Shown here: positions 43,601 to 52,965 of the stretch, one piece after another
Layout: every line of letters starts with the position of its first letter
Numbering within the stretch: position 1 is the stretch's first letter
From: QHWT01 sp963755695
GTDB taxonomy: Bacteria > Acidobacteriota > Vicinamibacteria > Vicinamibacterales > 2-12-FULL-66-21
Assembly (NCBI GenBank): GCA_963755695.1
Contig: CAVWLB010000010.1
Coordinates: 1,302,001-1,366,000 of the forward strand
DNA: 64,000 nt
Direction: 5' to 3'
Notes under the pieces: model-generated
What the model saw: only the letters and a program-made list of their open reading frames with translations
What the model was told of the DNA's origin: nothing
The model's database searches: none
Program-made: the position numbers and the translations under genes

Positions 43601-44054
43601 CGGCAACACGCGCAACGTTCGACGGCCGGATCTCGTTCAGGGCGTCGACCCGTTCATCGACGCGGACGGCCTGTTGTTCTTGAACCCCGCCGCGTTTGCG
43701 ACTCCACAGCCGGGCACCTACGGCAATCTGCAGCGCGGCTCGCTTCATGGGCCGATCTTCAAACAGGTCGACCTCATGCTGGCGAAGCACATCCCGCTCG
43801 TCAGCGATACGAACCTCGAGTTCCGGGTCGAGGTGTTCAACCTGTTCAACTTCGACAACTTTGCGAATCCCGCGGCAACGCTGCCGAACGCCCTCCCCAG
43901 CAACAGCCTGACCGAGGCGAACAAAGTGCAACCGGGGCAACCATACACATCGTCGGCCGCTGCGACCTTCGGTCAGCTCCAAAGCACCGTCGGTCGAACC
44001 GTGGGGCTCGGCACGAGCCGCCAGATCCAGTTTGCGTTCCGCCTGAATTTCTAG
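40698..44054 (+). CDS. Oar-like TonB-dependent receptor
   Basis: A 1118-residue outer-membrane protein; GGAGGAGGCAGAG precedes the ATG. Signal peptide (MKMRTWMAAALLVAAFPTIG), carboxypeptidase-regulatory-like domain at about 30-110 (GTVHDSSGAFVAGATVTIKN), plug (LPVNGRQMSQLLLQAPGS; NAIRYDGIEGSAI) and barrel ending IQFAFRLNF. Same family as the receptors at 3223 and 26836 but distinct in sequence. Downstream, a T-tailed hairpin ends its transcript, so it is monocistronic. Ligand unknown; in Acidobacteriota such proteins are usually linked to glycan or peptide uptake. Confidence 0.93.
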   Translation: MKMRTWMAAALLVAAFPTIGRAQSDQGKFTGTVHDSSGAFVAGATVTIKNERTGEERTQVTSASGVFLIGNLKPSTYTVRAEKDGFAPIEYTRMAVAVGQELHLDFEFKPSGVQEAVTVVAESPILDLSSARIGANVSERDVVNLPVNGRQMSQLLLQAPGSQNAGTGTWQDIRFTGRAVEQNAIRYDGIEGSAIIDAAPGNLNGEVATPFKLQASLENVQEFRVESSAYPAEFGTGSGGQVSVITKSGSNGFHGSAFEYLRNDQFDAPNHFDTTAGLPKSMLRQNQFGGSFGGPVAKDRAFFFGSYEAYRLKAGVNIVEAVPSAAAWARAVPAIAVLRPGFLAPGAVLLPGESTNPDFDIAQLQTPAKVREDSFSGRADMRLTSRWSSYARVFGDRGISDQPDSVSGRVVHTEARPRNAVFNLQGILSDRTTNELKFGYNGAPTQLNGHVQAVNGADFSNMIVNLSGSIANNGIAGQGASSGITVPGGLIRSNSAQNGRSQPYDPYSLSFIDSLSSLRGNHYLKVGGEARVIRMSTDRLGGTTYSFTNVNAFLANQPSTVQFLGDVSAPSVFNNGATGPRHFEQEYYIAYAQDEWHPSPKITLNYGLRYDYYTVPREANDLQVKFNPDTGVIDPPTTPVLKSKTNNFQPRVGATYALTGRTVLRGGFGMFVGPGQTEDQIQTIGDSDRVSAAITSGPNLAFPLDSRVATDLFINNPNNRAYQPRAYRNEYTIPERIWQYTGSVQQDLGANLVATAAYVGSQGRNLFLRSIANPIVDVITNPNPASAAFVIREFSLVSRNAAGNVIGVQNPYAEIDTKTSGGRDHYNAMQLGLSRRSVNGLSLNAQYTLARSFGNTSGSNEALTAGNAAQTLSEFDYDLGYNAFDVRHTFNFSALYSIPYGRGRKYVANGVAGAVLGNWDVGGIVNARSGLPIDVRITRPDVVYVDGAGNAFNNPAIGRTAVINTPNGGNTRNVRRPDLVQGVDPFIDADGLLFLNPAAFATPQPGTYGNLQRGSLHGPIFKQVDLMLAKHIPLVSDTNLEFRVEVFNLFNFDNFANPAATLPNALPSNSLTEANKVQPGQPYTSSAAATFGQLQSTVGRTVGLGTSRQIQFAFRLNF

Positions 44055-44088
44055 GACACGGATCGCGACAAATACTCGAACTCGCGAG

Positions 44089-44118
44089 AGGCCCGTTCCG
44101 GTACGGACGGGCCTTTCG
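44089..44118 (+). terminator. Rho-independent terminator of the TonB receptor gene
   Basis: AGGCCCGTTCCG-gta-CGGACGGGCCT, an 11-bp stem with one bulged T, followed by TTTCGTGTGT. It lies 35 bases after the receptor stop codon. Confidence 0.75.
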
Positions 44119-44252
44119 TGTGTATCCTCTGTTACACCGTCGTCACTTCACCCCGCCGTTCGGCCCGCTCCTTCACACCATCGTTGCCTGTCGGTCACAC
44201 CGATCTCACGACCGAAGCGTAGGATTCGGGCATTGGCCTGAAGGGGAACGCC

Positions 44253-44528
44253 ATGCGGAACCGAACCACGAAGCGGTCGCGTCAGGAAGGCCCGGATGAT
44301 GTCGGAACGTTGTGGACGTTGCGACAGCGTGGCCACACCGCCCGTTGCGCGCTGCTGGCCTGGAGAGGCTCGTGGGAACTGCGCGTGCTCGTCGATTGCG
44401 AGATTCTCCTAACCGAACGCTGTGAGCGGGGCGCCGAGACATTCGCGCTTGCCGGACGATGGAAGCGCCGACTGCTCGAACAAGGCTGGGATCAAATCGT
44501 CCCGCCGCCATCGGGCCCCACGGCCTAG
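44253..44528 (+). CDS. Small hypothetical protein
   Basis: A 91-residue basic protein with GGGGAA upstream of the ATG. The middle (TLWTLRQRGHTARCALLAWRGSWELRVLVDCEILLTERCERG) is a compact beta unit: strands at ARCALLAW, WELRVLVD and EILLTERC, followed by one helix (GRWKRRLLEQGW). No known family was recognised. It may form one transcript with the next small genes, but the gaps are 167 and 129 bases. Confidence 0.55.
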   Translation: MRNRTTKRSRQEGPDDVGTLWTLRQRGHTARCALLAWRGSWELRVLVDCEILLTERCERGAETFALAGRWKRRLLEQGWDQIVPPPSGPTA

Positions 44529-44695
44529 GGTTCGTCGACGCGAGCCGCTTCCCGGAAAAGAGCGGGTCGAACACCACGAGCAGCACCAGGTCCACCGAGT
44601 GGGCGACCCGTGGCGAACCAGCCTCACGGATGTGACAAGTCTGTTACAAGCGAACCATCGGGATCGAAAGCCGCTCGGAAAGCGTCCTTACCTTC

Positions 44696-44917
44696 ATGAC
44701 ACGTTCCGAGATTGCCCACGCCGTTCATGCGGCGCTCCGGGAGGCCGATCTATCCTTGACCCTGATTGCGATTCGCTCGCTCCCATTTGCCTGGGAACTG
44801 CGGTTCGAAGACGCTGACGGCGTCGAACGCCTGATTACGGTCCACCAGGGGAGTGTCGCCAGCATCGAGGAAGCGATCAATACCGCCCTCGATCCACGAA
44901 ACATCGTGACCTGCTGA
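44696..44917 (+). CDS. Small hypothetical protein
   Basis: A 73-residue protein, one N-terminal helix (SEIAHAVHAALREAD), a three-stranded sheet (LSLTLIAIRSLPFAWELRFEDADGVERLITVHQG) and a last helix (SIEEAINTALD). The simple alpha-beta layout and balanced codon use support a real gene. No ribosome binding site stands out and no family was recognised. Confidence 0.5.
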   Translation: MTRSEIAHAVHAALREADLSLTLIAIRSLPFAWELRFEDADGVERLITVHQGSVASIEEAINTALDPRNIVTC

Positions 44918-45046
44918 TTCAGGCGAGCGGGTGTCATCACCCATTCGTCCCCGCTCGAACCGCAAGCGTTTCTTAGTTTTCACGAGGGCGTCATCGCCTT
45001 GCCACATCTGTGCTCCATTCTTCGAGGAAAGACCACGGAGGTTTCC

Positions 45047-45253
45047 ATGCTTCGAGAGAGCAACGACCTGAACGATTGGCTGCCAATAATCCGGGCGGAG
45101 TACATCGAGTTTCCCGGTATGCATCTCACCAGACCACAGATTCAGCGGCTCTGGAATCTCGATGCGGAGACGTGCGACGCTCTCGTGGAAGTGCTCGAAG
45201 CGGAACGGTTCCTGCGGCGAACCGCCGGCAACGCCTACGTCCGCGCCGAGTAG
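45047..45253 (+). CDS. Small hypothetical protein, possible winged-helix-like
   Basis: A 68-residue acidic protein starting at ATG 45047, with CGGAGG six bases upstream. The pattern LTRPQIQRLWNLDAETCDALVEVLEAERFLRR looks like a helix-turn-helix or winged helix fragment: one helix pair and a Gly-free hairpin. Similar short proteins with the phrase 'EYxEMPGLxLTxxQAxRLW' occur widely in soil bacteria as uncharacterised small regulators. Possible DNA binding is inference. Confidence 0.6.
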   Translation: MLRESNDLNDWLPIIRAEYIEFPGMHLTRPQIQRLWNLDAETCDALVEVLEAERFLRRTAGNAYVRAE

Positions 45254-45534
45254 TTCCGGCATGTCTGCACGACACCCGCAGTCAAGCGACGTCTGACACC
45301 CGTTCGCCCACAGCAAGGACGCCCACGAGCCGAGCCCATCTGGCGTCGCGCTCAGAGCTGTACCACGGCCATCCGCCACCGTCCACTTCGCATTCTCCTC
45401 TGGGTCACCGCTCCTACCACGAGAGTGGTACGCTGGGACGACCCAGACCGTGATACGAAGGTCTCGCCGATCGCCCAAGTTACGCCTTGAGATGTAATAA
45501 AAAGAACGACAATTCTCATACAAGGAGATCAGAC

Positions 45535-46119
45535 ATGAAGACTCTCGACGCCGACGCGATCATCTCTCGTGCCACGCCTGCCGCCCATCAGAAGGCACCC
45601 GAGATCCAGCCCTTCGGACATCTCGTCCGCATGCCGATAGCGCTGTCGGAGACTGCGTGCAAAGAGTCGGTCGAGAACCTGAATCAGATTCTCGCTGACA
45701 CGATTACGCTGCGCGATCTCTATAAGAAGCACCATTGGCAGGTCGCGGGTCCGAGCTTTTATCCGCTCCACCTGCTCTTCGACAAACACGCCGACGAACA
45801 GAACGAACTGGTCGATACGATCGCCGAGCGAATCCAGCTGCTTGGAGGCGTCAGCCTGGCGATAGCGCACGACGTGGCGGAGACGACGCTGATCCCCCGT
45901 CCGCCGAAGGGCCGGGAAGAGCCGCCGGTCCAGATCTCGCGTCTCCTGCACGCGCACGAGATCGTGCTCAAGGAAGCGCGGGCCATGGCCCGGCGGGCCG
46001 CTGACGCCGGCGACGATGGTACCAACGACCTGCTCGTCAGCGACGTGATCCGGCGCAACGAACTCCAGGCGTGGTTCGTCGCCGAGCACCTCGTCGACAC
46101 CCCGCTGGTGCGCGCTTGA
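45535..46119 (+). CDS. Dps-like ferritin (DNA starvation/stress protein)
   Basis: A 194-residue protein from ATG 45535, AAGGAG upstream. Ferroxidase-centre residues typical of Dps are present: LYKKHHWQVAG (His) and LLFDKHADEQNELVDTIAERIQLLGG (Asp and Glu). The 37-residue N-terminal extension and C-terminal helices (LLHAHEIVLKEARAMARRAAD; NELQAWFVAEHLVD) are also characteristic. It oxidises and stores iron and protects DNA against peroxide. Its stop overlaps the start of the thioredoxin-reductase-like gene (TTGA), so both are probably translated together as a stress response unit. A preceding AT-rich stretch may be the promoter. Confidence 0.9.
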   Translation: MKTLDADAIISRATPAAHQKAPEIQPFGHLVRMPIALSETACKESVENLNQILADTITLRDLYKKHHWQVAGPSFYPLHLLFDKHADEQNELVDTIAERIQLLGGVSLAIAHDVAETTLIPRPPKGREEPPVQISRLLHAHEIVLKEARAMARRAADAGDDGTNDLLVSDVIRRNELQAWFVAEHLVDTPLVRA

Positions 46120-47813
46120 GCGAGCCGGTGATCGACAGCGCCCTGTCGACTCCGCACGTGAGCGCCTCGCACGAGGCGCTCATGTTCCCGACGCTGTCGC
46201 CCGCCCAGATCGCCCGCATTGCCGCGCATGGCGTGGTGCGCCGGATCGGCCGCGGAGAAGTGCTGATCGAGGCGGGCGAACCGATCGTCCCGTTCTTCGT
46301 GGTCCGGGCTGGTGTCGTCCAGATCATCCGGCCGTCAAGCCTTGGCGACGCACTCGTGGCCGTCCATACGCCCGGCCGATTCACCGGCGAAGCCAACTTG
46401 ATCCTCGGCCGCCGCTCCCTGACCCGCGCGCAAGCGAGCGAGCCCGGCGAAGTCATTGAAGTCACTCGTGCAGGACTCCTCGATCTGATTCAGACCGACT
46501 CCGAGATCAGCGAGATCATCATGCGGGCGTTCATCTATCGACGGCTGGAGCTGGTGGCGCACGGCCTCGGCGATGTCGTCCTCATCGGTTCGGTGCACTG
46601 CGCGGGAACGCTTCGGATCAAGGAATTTCTCACCCGCAACGGACATCCGTTCAAATACATCGATCTCGATCGCGACGCGGACGTCCAGGAGCTGCTGGAT
46701 CGTTTTCAGGTGACGATCGCCGAAATACCGGTCCTGATCTGCCGCGGCGAAGTCGTCCTGCGCAATCCCACGAACCAGGCGATTGCCGCCTGCCTTGGAT
46801 TCAACGAGGGCATCGACCCGACACAGGTCCGCGACGTGGCGGTCATTGGCGCCGGACCGGCGGGCCTGGCGGCGGCGGTGTACGCGGCCTCCGAGGGGCT
46901 CGACGTGTTGGTCATCGAGTCCAACTCCCCCGGCGGGCAGGCCGGCTCGAGCTCGAGGATCGAGAACTATCTCGGATTTCCCACCGGCGTCAGCGGACAG
47001 GAACTGGCTGGTCGGGCCTACGCGCAGGCACGAAAGTTCGGCGCCGAGATTCTGATTGCCCAGACTGCAGCCGAGCTCACGTGCGATCGCAAGCCTTACA
47101 GCATCAGGATCGACGAGGACCGTCGTGTTCCGGCGCGCGCGGTGATTATTGCGACCGGCGCGCAATACCGGAAGCCGGCGCTGTCCAACCTTTCACAATT
47201 CGAGGGGGCGGGCATCTACTACAGCGCGACGCCGATGGAAGCGCAGCTCTGCGGCGGCGACGAGATCATCGTCGTCGGCGGTGGCAACTCCGCCGGTCAG
47301 GCCGCAGTCTTCCTGTCACAGACCACCAAACGCGTCCACATGCTCGTCCGCTCGAGCAGCCTTGCCGAGAGCATGTCGCGCTATCTGATTCATCGCATCG
47401 ATGAGACCCCGACCATCGATCTGAAGACCTGCACGGAGATTGTGGAACTCGAGGGCGAGGATCACCTGGAGCGCGTACGCCTGCGCGACAATCAGACCGG
47501 GAGCGTCACCAGTCAGGACATCAAACACGTCTTCCTCATGACCGGGGCGGTGCCGAACACGACCTGGCTCGGTCGCTGTGTGACGCTCGACGCGCAGGGA
47601 TTCATCAAGACCGGACCGGATCTGTCGCGCGAGGATTTGACGGCAGCACGGTGGCCACTGAGCAGGCCGCCGCTTCTGCTCGAAACCAGCCTTCCCGGTG
47701 TATTCGCCGTCGGTGACGTGAGGGGCGGCAACGTCAAGCGGGTCGCGTCGGCGGTAGGCGAAGGCTCGATTGCGGTGGCGTTCGTTCACCGGACCTTGGC
47801 AGCCGGCGAATAG
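46116..47813 (+). CDS. Fusion of cNMP-binding domain, glutaredoxin-like domain and thioredoxin-reductase-like FAD enzyme
   Basis: About 565 residues from a TTG overlapping the Dps stop (TTGA); GTG at 46128 is an alternative. Residues about 20-145: Crp-type beta roll (ARIAAHGVVRRIGRGEVLIEAGEP; FTGEANLILGRRS). About 155-235: a thioredoxin-fold domain (DVVLIGSVHCAGTLRIKEFLTRNG, then KYIDLDRD), with only one Cys in its active-site loop. About 240-560: NADPH/FAD domains with DVAVIGAGPAGLAAAVYAA and EIIVVGGGNSAGQAAVFLS. The CxxC of true thioredoxin reductase is missing; the place holds YSATPMEAQLC. It may be a signal-gated oxidoreductase. Confidence 0.87.
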   Translation: MSEPVIDSALSTPHVSASHEALMFPTLSPAQIARIAAHGVVRRIGRGEVLIEAGEPIVPFFVVRAGVVQIIRPSSLGDALVAVHTPGRFTGEANLILGRRSLTRAQASEPGEVIEVTRAGLLDLIQTDSEISEIIMRAFIYRRLELVAHGLGDVVLIGSVHCAGTLRIKEFLTRNGHPFKYIDLDRDADVQELLDRFQVTIAEIPVLICRGEVVLRNPTNQAIAACLGFNEGIDPTQVRDVAVIGAGPAGLAAAVYAASEGLDVLVIESNSPGGQAGSSSRIENYLGFPTGVSGQELAGRAYAQARKFGAEILIAQTAAELTCDRKPYSIRIDEDRRVPARAVIIATGAQYRKPALSNLSQFEGAGIYYSATPMEAQLCGGDEIIVVGGGNSAGQAAVFLSQTTKRVHMLVRSSSLAESMSRYLIHRIDETPTIDLKTCTEIVELEGEDHLERVRLRDNQTGSVTSQDIKHVFLMTGAVPNTTWLGRCVTLDAQGFIKTGPDLSREDLTAARWPLSRPPLLLETSLPGVFAVGDVRGGNVKRVASAVGEGSIAVAFVHRTLAAGE

Positions 47814-47848
47814 GTCAATCGCGTCGGCCGCACGTGGTTCGACAGGTC

Positions 47849-48565
47849 TCAACTCCGACTCGTCGTCGGCAGATGCTTGTTGGCATCAGGCTCGATCGCA
47901 TCGAGCTCGCCGGAGAGCAGACGGTCGATCAGCTCGCGCACACCGGTTCCCCTGGCGCCCGTGGTGACGACGTCAGCGAAGTCCTTTACTTCATCCAGCG
48001 CGTTGTCGACGGCAACGGAAATGCCGCTTAATTGCAGGAAGGCGTGATCGTTCTCTGCGTCGCCCACGCCGACGGTCTCCTCGGCCAGCACATTCAACGC
48101 TTGTAACGCGGCGCGAAGACCGGTGGCCTTCGTCACATTGGAAGGCAGCGCCATCACCGCTTCCTTGTTGAAGATCACGTGCCAATCCAGCTGCAGCTCG
48201 CCAATCGCCTGCAGCACTTCACGTTCGTGCGGCGTCACGGTGGCGACGATCGAGTGGCCGATCCAGAGCGGCACCTCCGCGCGCTGCAGCATCTCGAGAA
48301 AGGCCGGCGGAGGCGGCGAGCCGAGAACCTGCACCGACCCTGTCGCCGGCACGTAAAGGACAGCGCCGTTTTCGGCGACAATCTGATCGAATACCTCGGC
48401 CTGCGTGAAGGTGTTGAACAGGCTGGTCAGCTCGCGGCCGGTGACGAGGAGTACCTTGACTCCTGCGGCCCGCAGGCGCCGCAACGCCTCGAGGGTTGCT
48501 TCGTCAACGATTCCATCGTGTGCGATTGTTCCGTCGTAGTCTGTCGCAAAGGCTCGATATCGCAT
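47849..48565 (-). CDS. HAD-superfamily phosphatase (Cof/HAD-IIB type)
   Basis: A 238-residue protein from ATG 48565. HAD motif I is DYDGT (residues 9-13), motif II is VTGREL near 42, the HAD-IIB cap lies between, and motif IV is GVGDAENDHAFLQ near 175. These enzymes hydrolyse sugar phosphates or phosphoglycolate. A preceding in-frame start at 48607 would add an Arg/Ser-rich stretch unlike the family. Convergent with the thioredoxin-reductase-like gene across 35 bases. Confidence 0.87.
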   Translation of the reverse strand: MRYRAFATDYDGTIAHDGIVDEATLEALRRLRAAGVKVLLVTGRELTSLFNTFTQAEVFDQIVAENGAVLYVPATGSVQVLGSPPPPAFLEMLQRAEVPLWIGHSIVATVTPHEREVLQAIGELQLDWHVIFNKEAVMALPSNVTKATGLRAALQALNVLAEETVGVGDAENDHAFLQLSGISVAVDNALDEVKDFADVVTTGARGTGVRELIDRLLSGELDAIEPDANKHLPTTSRS

Positions 48566-48719
48566 GCGGGACCCGGCCGAACGAGAGAGAGCTCGTCGGA
48601 CCGCCATGGCATCGTACTGCCAATCCTGAATGGGTTGGATCAGTCAGCCGCTGAAGCGTGCTGGACGCGTTGACCCGCGGCTGGACGGCACGTCTCGGCT
48701 CGGAAGGGCAGAGGCCGCC

Positions 48720-49133
48720 TCAGTGCCACCCGCGACCGGTCAATGCAGCATACCAGGTGTCCGACACGAACGCCGCCTGCTCTGGACCGCGGCAGTGCTC
48801 GGACACAATGACTGCGTCCTGCATTCTAATGTGGAGTTCGATTCCGCCGGCGACAGGGCAGAGTACGCACTGAGCGGAGTACTCACTTTTCCAAAGCGTC
48901 CAGGCGACCACCAGGTGAGGCGATTGTGGTAGAGCGCCACGGTCGGAGTGGTCGTCGATCCCCCATCGATCCGTCGGTGGCTGATCGGGCTGCATGGACA
49001 GGGGAGAATATGGCGCCCGTATGACGGCCTCGATTCGACCGCGTAAGAATCCTGCAAACTCTCTGTGTCGGTCGCGGACATTGCGCCGAATTTGCGCGCG
49101 CGTCATGGAAAAGTCGCGGAGCCATTCCATCAT
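48720..49133 (-). CDS. Small hypothetical protein
   Basis: A 137-residue product. The C-terminal half (PHLVVAWTLWKSEYSAQCVLCPVAGGIELHIRMQDAVIVSEHCRG) reads like a compact protein with normal codon use: two strands with a Cys pair and a helix-strand end (EQAAFVSDTWYAALTGRGWH). The N-terminal half (MMEWLRDFSMTRAQ..) is Arg-rich and less certain; the ATG at 48995 may be the true start. No known family was recognised. The gap from 49134 to 49448 upstream of the next receptor holds no gene. Confidence 0.45.
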   Translation of the reverse strand: MMEWLRDFSMTRAQIRRNVRDRHREFAGFLRGRIEAVIRAPYSPLSMQPDQPPTDRWGIDDHSDRGALPQSPHLVVAWTLWKSEYSAQCVLCPVAGGIELHIRMQDAVIVSEHCRGPEQAAFVSDTWYAALTGRGWH

Positions 49134-49448
49134 CTCCGATGACGGCCGGTAGCCGGTGGTCGGAGCTTCATGAGGATGGATCCGGCTGCGGACAGCATGT
49201 TCCGCACCCTGGTCCTGCGGCCCTCACCGATCACCGGATACCGGCCGTCGCCGAACGACCCTTTCCGCTCTTCTCCGGACCGAGTGGCCGCGGTTCGTAA
49301 TCCTCGCGACATGTCCAGCGGTGCACAATGGGTCCAGTTCATCTGCCCAAAACCCGCTGTCGCCTGCACAACTTAACAGTTTTGCGATGGCGCCGGTTCA
49401 GGTAGACTCGGGCGTCCTCCAGCACTAACAACAACACGGTGCGTTTCC

Positions 49449-51882
49449 ATGTCGCGTGTGATTGGCATTCTTATTCTCAGTCTGGGCATGCCCGGCGCGG
49501 TGGGCGCCCAGACGTCGGGAACTGGCCGGGTGGTGGTGACCCTTGGTGTAGAGGGTTTGCGGATTCCCGCCGTCAGCGTCGAGCTCCGCAGTGTCGATCG
49601 CAACATCGTGATTGCGCGTTCGACGAGTGATCCCGTTGGTCAGGTCGAGTTCCCCGATGTGCCCGCCGGCCGATACCTGGTCCGCGCGACGCATGACGGT
49701 TTTGCCGACGCCGAAACCTCGGCGTTCAGTGTCAGCCCCGCCGAGACGGAGCAGGTGCTCGTCGAGATGCGTTTGACCTACGTCCGCGAAAGCGTCGAGG
49801 TGGTCGTTCCCGCCAACTCGCCAACCGAAAGCCTGCAGCCGGTCGCCGTGAGCGACGTGCTGACCGGCACGAAGATGGACGTTCAACCCCTCGCCGGCGA
49901 CGATTTCCAGTCGCTCATGACGCTCCTCCCCAGCATCATTCGCGGACCCGAAGGGCGCCTCCGCATCAAGGGGGGAGCGCCGACGACGGGGGCGCTGCAG
50001 TTGAGCAGCGCCAGCCTCAACGATCCATCGACTGGCGATTTCGATCTCGAGTTGCCGAGCGGCGCGGTCGAATCGGTGGAAGTGCTGTCGAACCCGTTCG
50101 CCGCCGAATACGGGCGCTTCTCGACGAGCGTCACGCAGGTCCGCACCAAGCGCGGGACGAACGAGTGGAGTGTGAAGCCCGACAACCTGGTCCCCGGTTT
50201 CGGCAAGGGTTTCGCCTTCGTCAACAAGTTCGAGCCGCGATTGTCGATCTCGGGTCCGATCAAGCGCGACCGACTGATGCTCGGCCAGTACTTCCAGTAT
50301 CGGTACGTCCGTACCCCAGTCAAAAGCCTTCCCGGCGAACCACAATTGGGGCTCGACAGCTTCGACTCGTTCACGCGACTCGACGCTGTCCTGTCGTCGC
50401 GTCATGCGCTCACCGGAGGCGTGATTTATTTCCCCCGCAAGATTGTCAACGCGACGCTGTCGACGTTTCGACCCGAAGAAACCACGCCGAAGTTCACTCA
50501 ATCGGGATTTTCGACCGGCCTCGTCGATCGGATCATCCTCTCGTCGCACGCCATCCTGGAAACCACCATCGCTGGACGCTTCTTCGAGGTCGATCAGAAG
50601 AGCAAAGGCGAGCTGCCGATGGTGTATGCGCCGCAGGGCCAAAGCGGCAACTTCTTCAATCGCCAGGAGCGCAACGTTCGGAGCCTGCAAGTGGTCGAGG
50701 CCTTGACGTTTTCGAAAGAGTGGGCGGGCGAGCACGTGTTCAAGGCCGGCTTGGACCTTCAGCGCTCCGGCTTCGACGGCGACAACTTCAGCCAGCAGCT
50801 CGAGGCCAGGCGTCTCGACGGCTCGCTGGCCGAGCTCACCACCTATGCGCCGCCATTGACCCACCCGGACATCAGCGGCACCGAGTTCGCGCTGTTCGTG
50901 CAGGATCGATGGCGGCTCAACGATCGCCTGATGTTCGAGCTGGGCTTCCGCTCGGATCGCGACGACATCGTCGAGCACGTGAACTACTCGCCGCGCGCGG
51001 GGGTGTCGGTGAGTTTGCTGCCCAACGGCCGCGGCATCCTCCGGGGCGGCTTCGGAAAGTTCGCGGAGCGCACACCCCTGGCAATTGGCGCCTTCACGCA
51101 GTACGAGATCGCCACCGCGAGCCGATTCGGTCCGGACGGCCAGGCGCTCGGCGGACCCGTGACATTCGTCCACACCATCGATGGAGTGCTGAAGACCCCC
51201 GAAAGCATCGTGCAAACCGTCGCCTGGGATCAGCGGTTCGGGCGCCGCTTTTTCTTCAAGGGCGCGTACCTGCATCGCAACGGATCCCACGCCTATCAGC
51301 TCAATCCGGATCCGGCTCGGGGGCTGCTCACGCTGTCATCGACGGGGGAGTCGAAGTACCTGGGAGTTCGAGGCGACCGGCCGGTACCTCGCGAGCGAGT
51401 ATCGGGATTTGACGGTGTCCTACGTGCGATCGCACAGCACTCGCGATCTGAATGACTACGATCAGTTTTTTGGGAACTTCCGGAACCCGATTATCCGGCT
51501 CAACGAGAACTCGCTCAGCCCGACGGACGTCCCCAACCGGCTGATCGTGCGGGGGAACATCGGCTTGCCAGGGCGATGGGTATTCGTGCCGGTCTACGAA
51601 TGGCGCACCGGGTTCCCCTGGTCGGCAGTGAATGAGTTCCAGGACTTCGTCGGCATCCGGAACCAATCCGGCCGTCTTCCGACCGTGTCGACACTCGACT
51701 TCTCGCTGGCGCGGCCCTGGCACTTCAAGAAGTACGAGTTTACCGGCGGCATCAAGATCTACAACGCGTTCAGCACCGGTGACGAGCGCGACGTGCAGAA
51801 CAACATCACCTCGCCCGACTTTGGCAAGTTCTTCAACCCGATCCAACGATCGATTGGCTTCGTGGTATCGGCGGGAAAGTAG
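49449..51882 (+). pseudogene. TonB-dependent receptor (811 residues), broken by one frameshift
   Basis: Signal peptide (MSRVIGILILSLGMPGAVGA), a carboxypeptidase-regulatory-like domain at about 25-100 (LRIPAVSVELRSVDRNIV; GQVEFPDVPAGRYLVRA), a plug (LAGDDFQSLMTLLPSIIRG; RLRIKGGAPTTGALQL) and a barrel. The frame breaks at 51362-51364, where a third G in CTGGGAG would have to be removed: upstream ..STGESKYL joins to EFEATGRYLASEYRDLTVSYV and the protein then runs to VVSAGK at 51882. It is shorter than Oar-type receptors. Its 3' end overlaps the convergent CHAD gene. Confidence 0.85.
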
Positions 51883-52929
51883 AGGCCGCGTTCGAAGCAG
51901 CGGTTCGCACCTCGCGTCGCGATTCGTGCGAACCAGCCGCCAACGCGTACTGGGCGGCGACAATCCCTGACATCGCCACGGCCGTGCTCATCGCGACCAA
52001 CGACGCATGGTCGCGCCACGTGCGCGACGCGGATCGTTCAATCTTCGCGCACGCATCTCGCAATGCCGCCCGGCGCGCAAGATATTCGCGGTGTAACTGG
52101 ATCACCTCGCGCTCGAGCACCTCGTGGGTCAGCTCGATTTGCGCAGCCTTGACTCCTTCGTGGTCGGCATATCGCTCGACCGTATCGGCCAGCGTTTGTC
52201 GATCGTGAAGATCGCCGAGAATCTCCTGTCCCTTTCGCAGGGTTTTGATTGCCGCCTGGATGTCTCCCATACCGGTGGCATCGGCGATCTCTGCAGCGTA
52301 GCGAACTTGTTTGATCGCAATTCGAGTGGAATGAGCCCGCTTGGGAAATACACTCCGGTCGCGTGCGCGATGGCGGTGACCGCGTCGGGGGCGCGCTCGA
52401 TGACCAGCCGCGAAAGTTGTCTCTGCCAGCCATTCGACATCAACCGGCGCCGCAGGCCACCCGGATGGCCCTCGGAGGCGGCGTGCAGCAGCGCGCCGAC
52501 GTCGATCCGTTCGAGCGTCTTGATTAGTCTGCGGGTCTTCGACAGCCGCTCGCGTTCGCAGTCTTGCCGGATGATCACGAGTGACGGCGCCGTCTGGGTG
52601 GCGTGGGCTTCCAGATTCTGTATCAGCGCGAGCTGAACGTCGATGTCGCGGACCCGCCCAAGCACGCGGCCGACTTTTTTGCACGCCTTCGCTGCATCAT
52701 CCTCCCGCGCCCGCCCGGGAACCACGGGCACGAGGGCGAGCAGCTCGCGTGTCCGGCGGGTGGCTACACGCGCGTCGTGGATCGCCTCTACTTCTCCTTC
52801 GTAGACGCTTTCCAGCTGAGTTCGAAATGTGAACGTTTGATTGTCGAGAATGAAGCGAGTGTTCGGGTTCCACGCATTTCCATGCCTCGCGTGTCGGTTG
52901 CTGCAACACACGGGCCGCACGCTCGTCAC
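51833..52929 (-). pseudogene. CHAD-domain protein, broken by one frameshift
   Basis: The first part contains the CHAD signature VEAIHDARVATRRTRELLALVP and VRDIDVQLALIQNLE; the second part, in the next frame, contains HSTRIAIKQVRYAAEIADATG and ILGDLHDRQTLADTVERYAD, the second helical repeat of the same domain, and then a 90-residue tail with one possible membrane span. One base is missing near 52338 (TATTTCCCAAG for TATTTCCCCAAG), unlike the other frameshifts in the window, which are gains. CHAD domains bind polyphosphate and are often next to triphosphate tunnel enzymes; none is here. The start at 52929 is uncertain. Confidence 0.7.
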
Positions 52930-52965
52930 ACATGTAACGAACTGTGACTCGGCAAATCGCTCCGC

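Noticed and set aside
49425..51290. Minus-strand frame of 621 codons opposite a TonB receptor
   Set aside because: Antisense reading of the receptor gene without family features.
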